37,417 nt of DNA, from the NCBI GenBank assembly GCA_938027595.1, contig CALJAK010000006.1:1-37417 (forward strand), in the 5' to 3' direction. This stretch comes from an uncultured Thermoproteales archaeon (GTDB lineage: Archaea > Thermoproteota > Thermoprotei > Thermoproteales > Thermoproteaceae). Numbering within the stretch: position 1 is the first letter of the stretch; each line of letters begins with the position of its first letter. Shown in pieces: positions 24,481-31,329 of this stretch. The position numbers were made by a program, and so were the translations under genes. The notes beneath the pieces were generated by a model, which was not told the DNA's origin, made no database searches, and saw only the letters and a list, made by a program, of their open reading frames with translations.

Positions 24481-24521
24481 AAGATAACTCCTGGCCCCCC
24501 TATTGTTCGCCCCCTAGACAT
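24441..24521 (-). CDS. Possible 26-codon leader ORF overlapping carA, or displaced N-terminus of carA
   Basis: ATG 24521 lies exactly 23.5 nt from the centre of the minus-strand TATA-like box (24541-24548). It opens a 26-residue frame (MSRGRTIGGPGVILCWKTAL...) that runs out of frame across the carA start and stops at 24441, overlapping carA by 40 nt. Its first nine residues would make a natural CarA N-terminus if one G were added to the tract at 24495-24500. It is therefore either the true carA start broken by a one-base change or a genuine leader ORF. No homologue is claimed. Confidence 0.4.
   Translation of the reverse strand: MSRGRTIGGPGVILCWKTALYTRGYQ
24488..24492 (-). promoter_or_regulatory. 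Shine-Dalgarno-like AGGAG before carA GTG
   Basis: AGGAG on the minus strand ends 7 nt before GTG 24480. This is a rare visible ribosome-binding site at an operon head in a window where most first genes look leaderless. It would allow carA to be initiated internally if the transcript starts at 24521. Confidence 0.4.
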
Positions 24522-24540
24522 CACACTGTGGATTGGGTAG

Positions 24541-24574
24541 ATATATAAATTTTTCACAGATTTATGTTTATATA
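24541..24574. promoter_or_regulatory. Divergent promoters: carA operon / FBP aldolase-phosphatase
   Basis: The minus-strand box (plus ATATATAA, 24541-24548) is centred 23.5 nt from ATG 24521. The plus-strand box TTTATATA (24567-24574) is centred 23.5 nt from ATG 24594. The two boxes are 26 nt apart. Confidence 0.6.
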
Positions 24575-24593
24575 CCCCCCTTGAGTACACACC

Positions 24594-25790
24594 ATGGTTA
24601 CTGTGTCTATAATAAAGGCAGATGTGGGCGGATTCCCCGGCCACGCTTCTGTACATCCAAAAATGTTGGAACACGCCGCGGTTATGCTCAGAGATGCACA
24701 GAAGAGAGGCGTTGTGATTGATTACTTCGTCTACAACGTAGGTGACGACATATCGCTCTTGATGACTCACACGAAAGGCGAAGACAACTCAGACATCCAC
24801 GGCCTCGCTTGGGAGGTGTTTAGAGAAGTGACTGAAAAAGTGGCGAAGCGGTACAAACTATACGGCGCGGGTCAAGACTTGTTGAAAGAAGCCTTCTCGG
24901 GAAACATCAGGGGGATGGGCCCCCAGGTGGCGGAGATGGAATTCGACGAGAGGCCAAGCGAGCCGTTGATTGCCTTCGCCGCGGACAAGACTGAACCCGG
25001 CGCTTTCAACCTACCGCTTTACAAAATGTTCGCCGACCCCTTCAACACCGCGGGGCTTGTGATAGACCCAGCTATGCACGAGGGGTTCATATATGAAGTG
25101 TTAGACGTAGTGGAACACAAGGTGTATCTACTGAAGACTCCGGAGGAGTCTTACTTCCTCCTCGGCCTCATTGGCACCACTGGCAGATTCATCGTGCGGA
25201 AAGTCTTTAGAAAGACAGACGGAGCCCCAGCCGCCGCCAACAGCGTGGAGAGATTGTCTCTCATCGCCGGTAGGTACGTGGGTAAAGACGATCCAGTTAT
25301 GTTAGTGAGAGCGCAAGCAGGCTTCCCGGCGGTGGGCGAAGTGCTGGAGGCTTTCGCACATCCACACTTAGTACACGGTTGGATGCGTGGAAGCCACGCC
25401 GGGCCACTCATGCCAGCTCGCTTCAGCTCAATCGACGTAGAGAAGAAAATTGCTTTCGGGCCTAGAATGACTAGATTTGACGGACCCCCCAAAGTGGGAG
25501 CGCTGGGTTTCCAACTACATGAGGGGTATCTAGAGGGCGCGGTGGATCTCTTCGACGACCCGGCGTTTGATTACGTGAGGCAGACCGCGGCGTTTGTAGC
25601 TGACTACATTAGGAGGATGGGTCCCTTCCAACCTCACAGACTGCCGCCGGAGGAGATGGAGTACACGGCGTTGCCCAAGATATTGACTAAAATCACGGCG
25701 CTTCCGGCAGCTCAGTACGAGAAAGAGAGAAAGAAATATATAGATTCTCTAGTGAAGAAAGCTGTAGTTGGGGAGAGCCACGCCGATTAG
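24594..25790 (+). CDS. fbp: Bifunctional fructose-1,6-bisphosphate aldolase/phosphatase
   Basis: This archaeal enzyme (FBPA/P, class V FBPase) condenses triose phosphates and dephosphorylates the product to fructose 6-phosphate, making gluconeogenesis one-way. The 398 residues start MVTVSIIKADVGGFPGHAS, with the Asp/His metal site (D10, H17), and contain DDISLLMTH and KGEDNSDIHG. Y228 and K231 (RYVGKDDP) match the tyrosine and Schiff-base lysine described for the Thermoproteus enzyme (Y229, K232). ATG 24594 is leaderless with TTTATATA 23.5 nt upstream. The MarC-like gene follows after 32 nt. Confidence 0.95.
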   Translation: MVTVSIIKADVGGFPGHASVHPKMLEHAAVMLRDAQKRGVVIDYFVYNVGDDISLLMTHTKGEDNSDIHGLAWEVFREVTEKVAKRYKLYGAGQDLLKEAFSGNIRGMGPQVAEMEFDERPSEPLIAFAADKTEPGAFNLPLYKMFADPFNTAGLVIDPAMHEGFIYEVLDVVEHKVYLLKTPEESYFLLGLIGTTGRFIVRKVFRKTDGAPAAANSVERLSLIAGRYVGKDDPVMLVRAQAGFPAVGEVLEAFAHPHLVHGWMRGSHAGPLMPARFSSIDVEKKIAFGPRMTRFDGPPKVGALGFQLHEGYLEGAVDLFDDPAFDYVRQTAAFVADYIRRMGPFQPHRLPPEEMEYTALPKILTKITALPAAQYEKERKKYIDSLVKKAVVGESHAD

Positions 25791-25822
25791 TGACGAGGCG
25801 CGTGAGGGCTTAGAGATGCGGA

Positions 25823-26416
25823 ATGTCTCCCCTCGAATTCATAGCGTTAGTGGGGCAACTCTACTCCATAATGAACCCCCTCAGTACTCTAGCCATCGTG
25901 AGCCCCCTCGCTGTGGAGAAACCCAAATACGTCATGCGGATCACTGTAGTCACCATAGCGGCGGTTTACCTACTGGCGGCGCTCTTTGCGCTAAGCGGCA
26001 GCGTCATACTGGCAATCTTCGGCGTAAGTATTGACAGTTTCAGAATCGCCGGCGGGATCATCCTGATGACTATCTCAATCATGACGTTAATCTCCGGCTC
26101 TTACGTGGGCGAGGTGCAGATTAGCGAAGAACAAGCAGTGGTGCCGCTGGCTACCCCCCTAATTGTGGGCCCCGGCACTATCACTACCCTACTTGTAATG
26201 TCTACAGTGTACACACCGGCAGTGGCTTTTTCAGTTTCCATAGCCGCCTCGACGGCTGTAGCCATCACGTTGTTGTTGGGGATTAAGGCATTGCGATACG
26301 TGGGAGCCACGCCACTGCGGTTGTTAGCTCGCTTCTTTTCACTCATCATCGCCTCCGTAGCTACGGAGATGCTTCTCACGGGCCTCAAGAACTATTGGAA
26401 ATCGACATTTTGCTAA
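25823..26416 (+). CDS. MarC-family integral membrane protein
   Basis: The 197-residue polytopic protein has six hydrophobic segments and the MarC family pattern: YSIMNPLSTLAIVSPLA near the start (the NP motif) and PLATPLIVGPGTITTLLV about two-thirds along (TPLIxGPGTI). The function of MarC proteins is not established; the name comes from an old link to antibiotic resistance that was later withdrawn. The gene follows fbp by 32 nt with no promoter box of its own, so it is probably cotranscribed with it. Confidence 0.87.
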   Translation: MSPLEFIALVGQLYSIMNPLSTLAIVSPLAVEKPKYVMRITVVTIAAVYLLAALFALSGSVILAIFGVSIDSFRIAGGIILMTISIMTLISGSYVGEVQISEEQAVVPLATPLIVGPGTITTLLVMSTVYTPAVAFSVSIAASTAVAITLLLGIKALRYVGATPLRLLARFFSLIIASVATEMLLTGLKNYWKSTFC

Positions 26417-26529
26417 GTCAATTACGTCGCAGCTCAAAAAAATACTTATAAATATAGAATATATACATAAATACTACTTACTACATTTCTCTCCGCTGGA
26501 AAAACGTAGTGTTGATCAAATATGAAAAA

Positions 26530-26537
26530 TATATAAA
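26530..26537 (+). promoter_or_regulatory. TATA box of the 2-oxoacid:ferredoxin oxidoreductase operon
   Basis: TATATAAA lies 22-29 nt before ATG 26559. The gap 26417-26558 (142 nt) is otherwise very AT-rich, with no ORF or RNA gene that I can see; a second AT-rich stretch at about 26447-26476 may be an additional or upstream element. Confidence 0.6.
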
Positions 26538-26558
26538 TCTCACTCGAATATTATTTTG

Positions 26559-28427
26559 ATGGATATAAAATTTTTAATTGGGGGACCGCAGGGTAGGGGT
26601 GTAGAGACGGCTTCTTTTATGTTCATGTATGGCGTGGGGGCGGCTGGGTATTACATATACGCACGGAGAGAGTTCTGGAGTAACATAGCTGGAGGGAGAC
26701 ACAGCTACGTAGTGGGCACGTTGTCAAACCGCTGGCCAGCCCCCGCGCCGGGGAATTCAGTCGATTTAGCTCTAACTCTCGACGGACATGCAGTGTTAGA
26801 ACACATCCACCACTTGAAGAGGGGGAGCTGCCTCATATACAACTCAGAAGAGGAGGCGAAGACTCCAGATCAATACGTCATGATGTCGAGAGCGTTTGTG
26901 AAGAGGTTAGAAAACTTCGCCAGAGAGCTGGGCATAGAACCCACAGTGGGGGGATTTGTGAAGTACTTGAGAGAAATTGGAGTAGAGACAATCGGAGTCC
27001 CCTACGGTAAGCAGATTTCTGAAATTGGGCGGAAGCAAGGCATAGTCTCCCCCGCTCTCTTGGCGCGCTTCGTCAACACCTTCGTGGTGGCTCTTGGGAT
27101 GGGGGTGATGGGACTTGGCGAGGAGTACGTGACGAGAGGCGTAGTTTTCGCGTTGGGCAAGAAAGTGGAGGTGGTGGAGCAGAATAGGAAAGTGGCGGCT
27201 GAGGCGGTGAAGTTAGTACAACCCCGAATGGAGTTGAAACCCACAGTCCCCAAGAGCCGCCGGGTGTTTTGGAACGGCAACGAGGCGTCTGCACTTGGGA
27301 AAATCGCCGGCGGGATACGGATGTTGACTTACTACCCCATCACGCCAGCCACTGACGACGCCATGACTTTCGAGAAGAGCATCCCCCTGCCGGGAGACGG
27401 AGCTCAAACCGCCGTGGTTTTCCAAGCAGAAGACGAACTGGCCGCAGTGGCTATGGCCACCGGCGGCGCCGTGGCTGGAGTCAGGTCGGCAACGGTGACC
27501 TCCGGCCCGGGGTTCAGTCTCATGACTGAAGCCATCTCCATGGCTGGCATGGCTGAAGTGGGGCTGGTGGTCACTCTATGGATGAGGTCTGGCCCGAGCA
27601 CGGGGCAAGCCACTCGGCAGGGGCAGCAAGACCTCCTCCTCGCCATCGCGGGGCAGGGGGAGTATCCAAAAATAGTTTACGCAAGCGGCGACTTGGAGGA
27701 GGTTTTTCTAGACAATGTGAAAGTAGCCAACTGGGCGGAGCGTTACCGGCTGCCGGTGATACATCTGTTGGACAAAAACCTCTCGAACACTTTCGCCGTC
27801 ATGCCGCTGCCTGACTTCTCCAAGATAGAAGTCACGCCAGTACCGCCGGTGGTGTTCCCTCAGCTGAGAGAAGTGGAGGCGTACCCACTGGAGGAGGTCG
27901 TGCCGCCTAGACTCCTCCCCGGCATATCTAACGCAGTGTTTCACTTAAGTAGCTTAGAGCACGACCCAAGCGGCGACCCCGAGGAAGACCCCCAAGTAGT
28001 GGTGGAGATGTTCAAGCGGAGGATGGCTAAGCTGAAGCTGGCGGAGGAGGAGATCCCAACCGAGGACAAAGTGCAATACTTCGGCCCCCCCGACGCTAGA
28101 GAAGTGATCGTCGGCTGGGGGTCAACAAAACCGGCGGTGTTGTCGGCGTTGGAGGAATTGGAAGACGTGGGCTTTCTCTACGTCAAGATGTTGTTTCCAT
28201 TCCCCACGGCGGTTGTGGAGAGCTGGCTGTCTGGCCGGGTGGCTTTGTTTGTGGAGAATAACTACTTGGGTCAGTTGGCTATGTTGACTAAGGCGTGTAC
28301 GGACGTGAAGCCAGCGGCGGTGGCTGTAAAGTTCAACGGTAGACCAGTGACTACAGACGACGTGTTGGAGGCGTACCGCAAGTTCAAGAGGGGGGAGAGA
28401 GTGATAGAGATTGTGAGTGACTTATGA
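26559..28427 (+). CDS. 2-oxoacid:ferredoxin oxidoreductase, fused gamma-alpha subunit
   Basis: This enzyme oxidatively decarboxylates 2-oxoacids to acyl-CoA, reducing ferredoxin, or runs in reverse for CO2 fixation. The 622-residue subunit is a fusion: the gamma domain (about 1-190, opening with KFLIGGPQGRGVETA) and the alpha domain from about 235 with the family motif YPITPATDD (about 262-270) and TVTSGPGFSLMTEA. ATG 26559 is preferred to the TTG one codon upstream. It overlaps the beta gene by ATGA. The CoA-acid specificity (pyruvate, 2-oxoglutarate or others) cannot be read directly; the fused form is typical of archaeal enzymes with broad specificity. Confidence 0.92.
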   Translation: MDIKFLIGGPQGRGVETASFMFMYGVGAAGYYIYARREFWSNIAGGRHSYVVGTLSNRWPAPAPGNSVDLALTLDGHAVLEHIHHLKRGSCLIYNSEEEAKTPDQYVMMSRAFVKRLENFARELGIEPTVGGFVKYLREIGVETIGVPYGKQISEIGRKQGIVSPALLARFVNTFVVALGMGVMGLGEEYVTRGVVFALGKKVEVVEQNRKVAAEAVKLVQPRMELKPTVPKSRRVFWNGNEASALGKIAGGIRMLTYYPITPATDDAMTFEKSIPLPGDGAQTAVVFQAEDELAAVAMATGGAVAGVRSATVTSGPGFSLMTEAISMAGMAEVGLVVTLWMRSGPSTGQATRQGQQDLLLAIAGQGEYPKIVYASGDLEEVFLDNVKVANWAERYRLPVIHLLDKNLSNTFAVMPLPDFSKIEVTPVPPVVFPQLREVEAYPLEEVVPPRLLPGISNAVFHLSSLEHDPSGDPEEDPQVVVEMFKRRMAKLKLAEEEIPTEDKVQYFGPPDAREVIVGWGSTKPAVLSALEELEDVGFLYVKMLFPFPTAVVESWLSGRVALFVENNYLGQLAMLTKACTDVKPAAVAVKFNGRPVTTDDVLEAYRKFKRGERVIEIVSDL

Positions 28428-29344
28428 CGGCTGCGAAGTACAGGTGGGTTAGAGCCCCCGAGTGGTGCCCCGGCTGTGGACACTTCGGCGTGTTGCAGGC
28501 GGTGTACAACGCATTCGCCGAGTTGGATCTAGACCCAGCCAAGACGGTGTTGGTGTCTGGCATAGGGTGCTCTTCGAGACTTCCACACTATGTAAAGACT
28601 GTCAGTCTCCACGCCATACACGGCAGAGCGGTGCCCTACGCGATGGGGATAAAGTTGGCGAATCCAAGTCTCGAAGTGGTGGTAGTGGGGGGCGACGGCG
28701 ACCTCATGGCGATTGGGGGAAATCACCTCCTCCACTTGGGTCGGCGCAATGTAGATATGGCAGTCATCCTCATGGATAACTCAGTGTACGGCTTGACTAG
28801 GGGGCAGGCGGGCCCCACGCTGCCCGCCGGCCTTAAAGTCAAAGCGGTGCCCAAGCCTAACCTACAGACTGAGATAAATCCCCTACTGTTGGCGCTCACC
28901 GCCGGTTTTACATACATCGCTAGGAGTTATTCATACGACATTAAATACACGGCGAGGCTCATAGCCGAAGCCATTAGACACAGGGGGTCGGCGTTTGTAC
29001 ACGTCTACAGTCCATGCGTCACGTACAACAACATCATGACGCGGGAGTGGTACGAGAAGAGAGTGTACAAGCTAGAGGAGGCGGACCCCCAGTGGGACCC
29101 AGTAGTGCGGCACGAGGGAGAGACGGAGGCTAAGATAAGAAAGGCGTTAGACAAAATCGTAGAGGTGGACAGACTACCCCTCGGCGTTTTTTACAAAAAC
29201 GAACTCGTGCCCACTTTCGAGGAGAAGTACCGAGCTGTATACGACTCGACATATGGAAATACGCCCCCACCGCTCCAACCCATCGCCAGAGACGGAAAGC
29301 CGGCGGTAGATCTAGAGAAGTTAGTGGCGGACAGGCTGCTATAG
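28424..29344 (+). CDS. 2-oxoacid:ferredoxin oxidoreductase, beta subunit
   Basis: The beta subunit binds thiamine diphosphate and a 4Fe-4S cluster. The 306 residues show WCPGCGHFG (about 14-22) with two cluster cysteines, IGCSSRLPHY, the ThDP/Mg motif GGDGDLMAIGGNH (about 89-101), NSVYGLTRGQAGPT (about 120-133), and a further cysteine in YSPCVTYNN. Length is normal. It overlaps the alpha gene by 4 nt. No delta (dicluster ferredoxin) subunit follows, as expected for the two-subunit class. Its 3' end overlaps the convergent cysteine-cluster gene by 6 nt. Confidence 0.93.
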   Translation: MTAAKYRWVRAPEWCPGCGHFGVLQAVYNAFAELDLDPAKTVLVSGIGCSSRLPHYVKTVSLHAIHGRAVPYAMGIKLANPSLEVVVVGGDGDLMAIGGNHLLHLGRRNVDMAVILMDNSVYGLTRGQAGPTLPAGLKVKAVPKPNLQTEINPLLLALTAGFTYIARSYSYDIKYTARLIAEAIRHRGSAFVHVYSPCVTYNNIMTREWYEKRVYKLEEADPQWDPVVRHEGETEAKIRKALDKIVEVDRLPLGVFYKNELVPTFEEKYRAVYDSTYGNTPPPLQPIARDGKPAVDLEKLVADRLL

Positions 29345-29962
29345 CTTCACAGTGAAGTGGGGATACAGCCGGCGGATGAAAGCAAAGCCGTTAATCACTG
29401 GAAAGTGGGGATATCTCTCGCCGTCGTCTAACTCCACCACGCCGCTCTTCCAAAGGTCGGAGAGTATCCCAGCGTAGAGATATCTCTTCTCCAGTGTTTC
29501 TAGAGCTACCTCAGCCTCTCTGGGGGCGTACCCCAGCGCGGTTTTGAAATCAGACATGCGCGCCACTTCGCCGGCGTCTAGGTCTTTCCTAACTACGGGA
29601 CATAGGGTAGACATGACGAATTTCACGTCAATTCTCAACTCGCGAGCCGCCGGGTCTAGACTGTACCTAACCACTTTCGGCAGGTAGGGGAAAGACCTGC
29701 AAGTCAAAGGCTTGTAGAGGTTGTGTACCGCACACCTACCCCCCCTGAGGAAGGGGCAGCTCTCTTCCTCCAACTGCATTAAGTAGCTGAGAGCTATACG
29801 TGTAGCCGACACTAAATCCGCCACTTTGTACGCCGGGACAAACGACACGGAGACTCCCAACTCCCCCGCCAGCTTCTCCAAGATGTACACTTCGTGAGGT
29901 AGCACTGTGACTGGGCTCGCTCTACAGCACAAGTCACATCCACGCGCACAGCTAAACTGCAC
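29339..29962 (-). CDS. YkgJ-family cysteine-cluster protein
   Basis: The 207-residue protein has the YkgJ/CxxCxxCC-type pattern: C5, C9, C12, C13 at the N-terminus (CARGCDLCC), then CPF, RCAVHNLYKPLTCRSFPY and a further cysteine in STLCP. These cysteines likely bind zinc or an iron-sulfur cluster; the family's activity is not established. GTG 29962 is leaderless, with a box (minus AATTATAAAC) centred 23.5 nt upstream. It is divergent from a small membrane-protein gene across only 35 nt. Confidence 0.83.
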   Translation of the reverse strand: MQFSCARGCDLCCRASPVTVLPHEVYILEKLAGELGVSVSFVPAYKVADLVSATRIALSYLMQLEEESCPFLRGGRCAVHNLYKPLTCRSFPYLPKVVRYSLDPAARELRIDVKFVMSTLCPVVRKDLDAGEVARMSDFKTALGYAPREAEVALETLEKRYLYAGILSDLWKSGVVELDDGERYPHFPVINGFAFIRRLYPHFTVKL

Positions 29963-29970
29963 GTGGGTTA

Positions 29971-29990
29971 CATATATTTAGTTTATAATT
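29971..29990. promoter_or_regulatory. Interleaved divergent promoters in a 35-nt gap (cysteine-cluster gene / membrane-protein gene)
   Basis: ATATATTTA-like sequence centred near 29974.5 is 23.5 nt before GTG 29998. TTATAA-containing sequence centred at 29985.5 is 23.5 nt from GTG 29962 on the minus strand. The boxes are about 11 nt apart, and each lies between the other box and the gene it does not serve. Confidence 0.6.
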
Positions 29991-29997
29991 ATTTGGC

Positions 29998-30273
29998 GTG
30001 GAGTGGCTGTCCGTGGTCGGGTCTTTCCTCCTGGGGCTCCTAGTGGGGGCACTAGCCAAGAGGATACTGTCGGCGGCGTTGATTCTAGTGGCGTTGTTTA
30101 TAACACTCATGGCGTTTGGATACATATCGCATGACCAACTTGTCGAATTTCTACGGCAGATTGGCATGTCCGCCGCCAAAGTAGCCGAGTGGGTCGTGAA
30201 TTTGCGAAATGTAGTGCCCTACACATCAATCGCGTTCATAGCTGGACTCATTTTGGGTTTTTGGAAGGGATAG
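29998..30273 (+). CDS. Small membrane protein, possibly FUN14-like, 91 aa
   Basis: This 91-residue protein has predicted transmembrane segments at about 5-20, 24-43 (ILSAALILVALFITLMAFGYI) and 73-90 (YTSIAFIAGLILGF), with glycine-rich faces in the first and last. The layout and the GYIS segment after the second helix resemble archaeal FUN14-domain proteins, but the match is weak and I give it only as a suggestion. GTG 29998 fits the interleaved promoter. RNase P RNA begins 28 nt after its stop. Confidence 0.65.
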   Translation: MEWLSVVGSFLLGLLVGALAKRILSAALILVALFITLMAFGYISHDQLVEFLRQIGMSAAKVAEWVVNLRNVVPYTSIAFIAGLILGFWKG

Positions 30274-30274
30274 A

Positions 30275-30282
30275 CTTATATG
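30275..30282 (+). promoter_or_regulatory. TATA box of the RNase P RNA gene
   Basis: CTTATATG is centred 23.5 nt before 30302, the first base of the terminal helix P1. The spacing equals that used by the protein genes here, which helps fix the RNA 5' end. Confidence 0.6.
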
Positions 30283-30301
30283 CCTACAAGAGATATATAA
30301 C

Positions 30302-30509
30302 GAGGCGCCGAGGGGACGGGGAGAGCCCGGAGACGGGCCTCCTCTGGAACCTCCCGCACCGCCGCGGGGGCGGCTCGCGGGCCGCCGAGAGGCGGGGGTA
30401 AAAACCAACGAGCCGCCGGCCCCCAAAGTGGGTCTGTGAGGCCCCGCGGCGAGACCCAGGTAGGGGGTTAGATAGATACCCATACAGAAGCGGGGGTATG
30501 CGGCGCCTC
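30302..30509 (+). ncRNA. rnpB: RNase P RNA, short 'type T' form
   Basis: This GC-rich stretch of about 208 nt stands out from its AT-rich flanks. Its ends pair perfectly (GAGGCGCCG 30302-30310 with CGGCGCCTC 30501-30509) as helix P1. The catalytic core is visible: CTGGAACCTCCCGC (conserved region I, 30344-30357), AGATAGAT (region IV, 30470-30477) and ACAGAAGCGGGGG (region V, 30484-30496). CCTCCCG(C) at 30350-30357 pairs with GCGGGGG at 30490-30496 as P4. A P3-like hairpin is GCCCGGAGACGGGC (30325-30338). The length leaves no room for a normal specificity domain, as reported for Pyrobaculum. Ends are predicted from P1 and the TATA box. Confidence 0.87.
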
Positions 30510-30510
30510 A

Positions 30511-30518
30511 TATTTAAA
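30511..30518 (+). promoter_or_regulatory. TATA-like box of the BtuF-like/TiaS unit
   Basis: TATTTAAA, immediately after the RNase P RNA 3' end, is centred 23.5 nt before GTG 30538. The T/A-rich sequence could also serve as the RNA's termination site. Confidence 0.55.
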
Positions 30519-30537
30519 TGTTGGCTGTGGGAGATGC

Positions 30538-31329
30538 GTGATTCTAGTGGGTGAAGTCAGCGAAGTGCCCAAGAGAGTGATATCGCTAAATCCCTCAGTT
30601 AGCGAATTCTTGGCGCTGCTGGGCGTAGAGCTAGTGGGTAGAGACGTCTACTCCAAGAGACCCCGCGAGTTGTTGTCCCTGCCGAAGGTGGGCACTTTCG
30701 TGAAAGTGGAGTTGGAGACTTTGGCTTCTCTAAAGCCAGACTTAGTGGTGTTGTACTACCCAGTGCAGAGGGAGTATCTAGAGCCGGTGGCTAAATACGC
30801 CAAGGCAGTGGCGGCGGTGCCCACCCCCATGAACGTAGATCAGGTGGTGGGGGTGTTCAGAGCTATCAGCCGCATTTTCGATAGAGACGAAGAGGGAGAC
30901 AGACTGGCTGGGATTTACAGAGACCTCTTGAGGGGCCCCCCACTCTACGAAAACGTACTGGCGGTAATCAAATTCGACGTCTACCACGTGGCGTGTAGCA
31001 ACTCTTACATAGCAGACGCTCTGTCTAGAGTGGGGTTGAGATACATGCGGGGGCTGCCCTGCGTCTTTAGAGACAAACTACCCCCCTCGGCGGATTTCGT
31101 AGTGTTTGAATCCAGCGGGAGGTCTCTGATAGAGAGCGAAGTGGCGTTCCTCGCCGGCAGGCGGCACGTAGTGACTCCCAACGACACAATTGCCCACTAC
31201 GGCCCCTCCCTACCGCTAGACTTGCAGAGAGTGGCCAAAGCCGCGGCGGCTGGGGCTAGGTTCGTGAGCGAAGTGTCCAGCGTCCTCCTGCCTTGGTTGA
31301 GAGACAATTGGTACAAGCCATATCGGTGA
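30538..31329 (+). CDS. BtuF/FepB-like substrate-binding-fold protein without signal peptide
   Basis: The 263-residue protein has the fold of cobalamin or siderophore binding proteins: RVISLNPSVSEFLALLG (about 13-29), VGRDVYSKRPRELLSLPKVGTF, LETLASLKPDLVVLY, and the long central helix before FRAISRIF. Unlike exported members it starts directly with the first strand (GTG 30538, TATA 23.5 nt upstream) and has no signal peptide, anchor or linker, so it is probably cytoplasmic. No permease or ATPase is adjacent. It overlaps tiaS by GTGA. What it binds is unknown. Confidence 0.75.
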   Translation: MILVGEVSEVPKRVISLNPSVSEFLALLGVELVGRDVYSKRPRELLSLPKVGTFVKVELETLASLKPDLVVLYYPVQREYLEPVAKYAKAVAAVPTPMNVDQVVGVFRAISRIFDRDEEGDRLAGIYRDLLRGPPLYENVLAVIKFDVYHVACSNSYIADALSRVGLRYMRGLPCVFRDKLPPSADFVVFESSGRSLIESEVAFLAGRRHVVTPNDTIAHYGPSLPLDLQRVAKAAAAGARFVSEVSSVLLPWLRDNWYKPYR

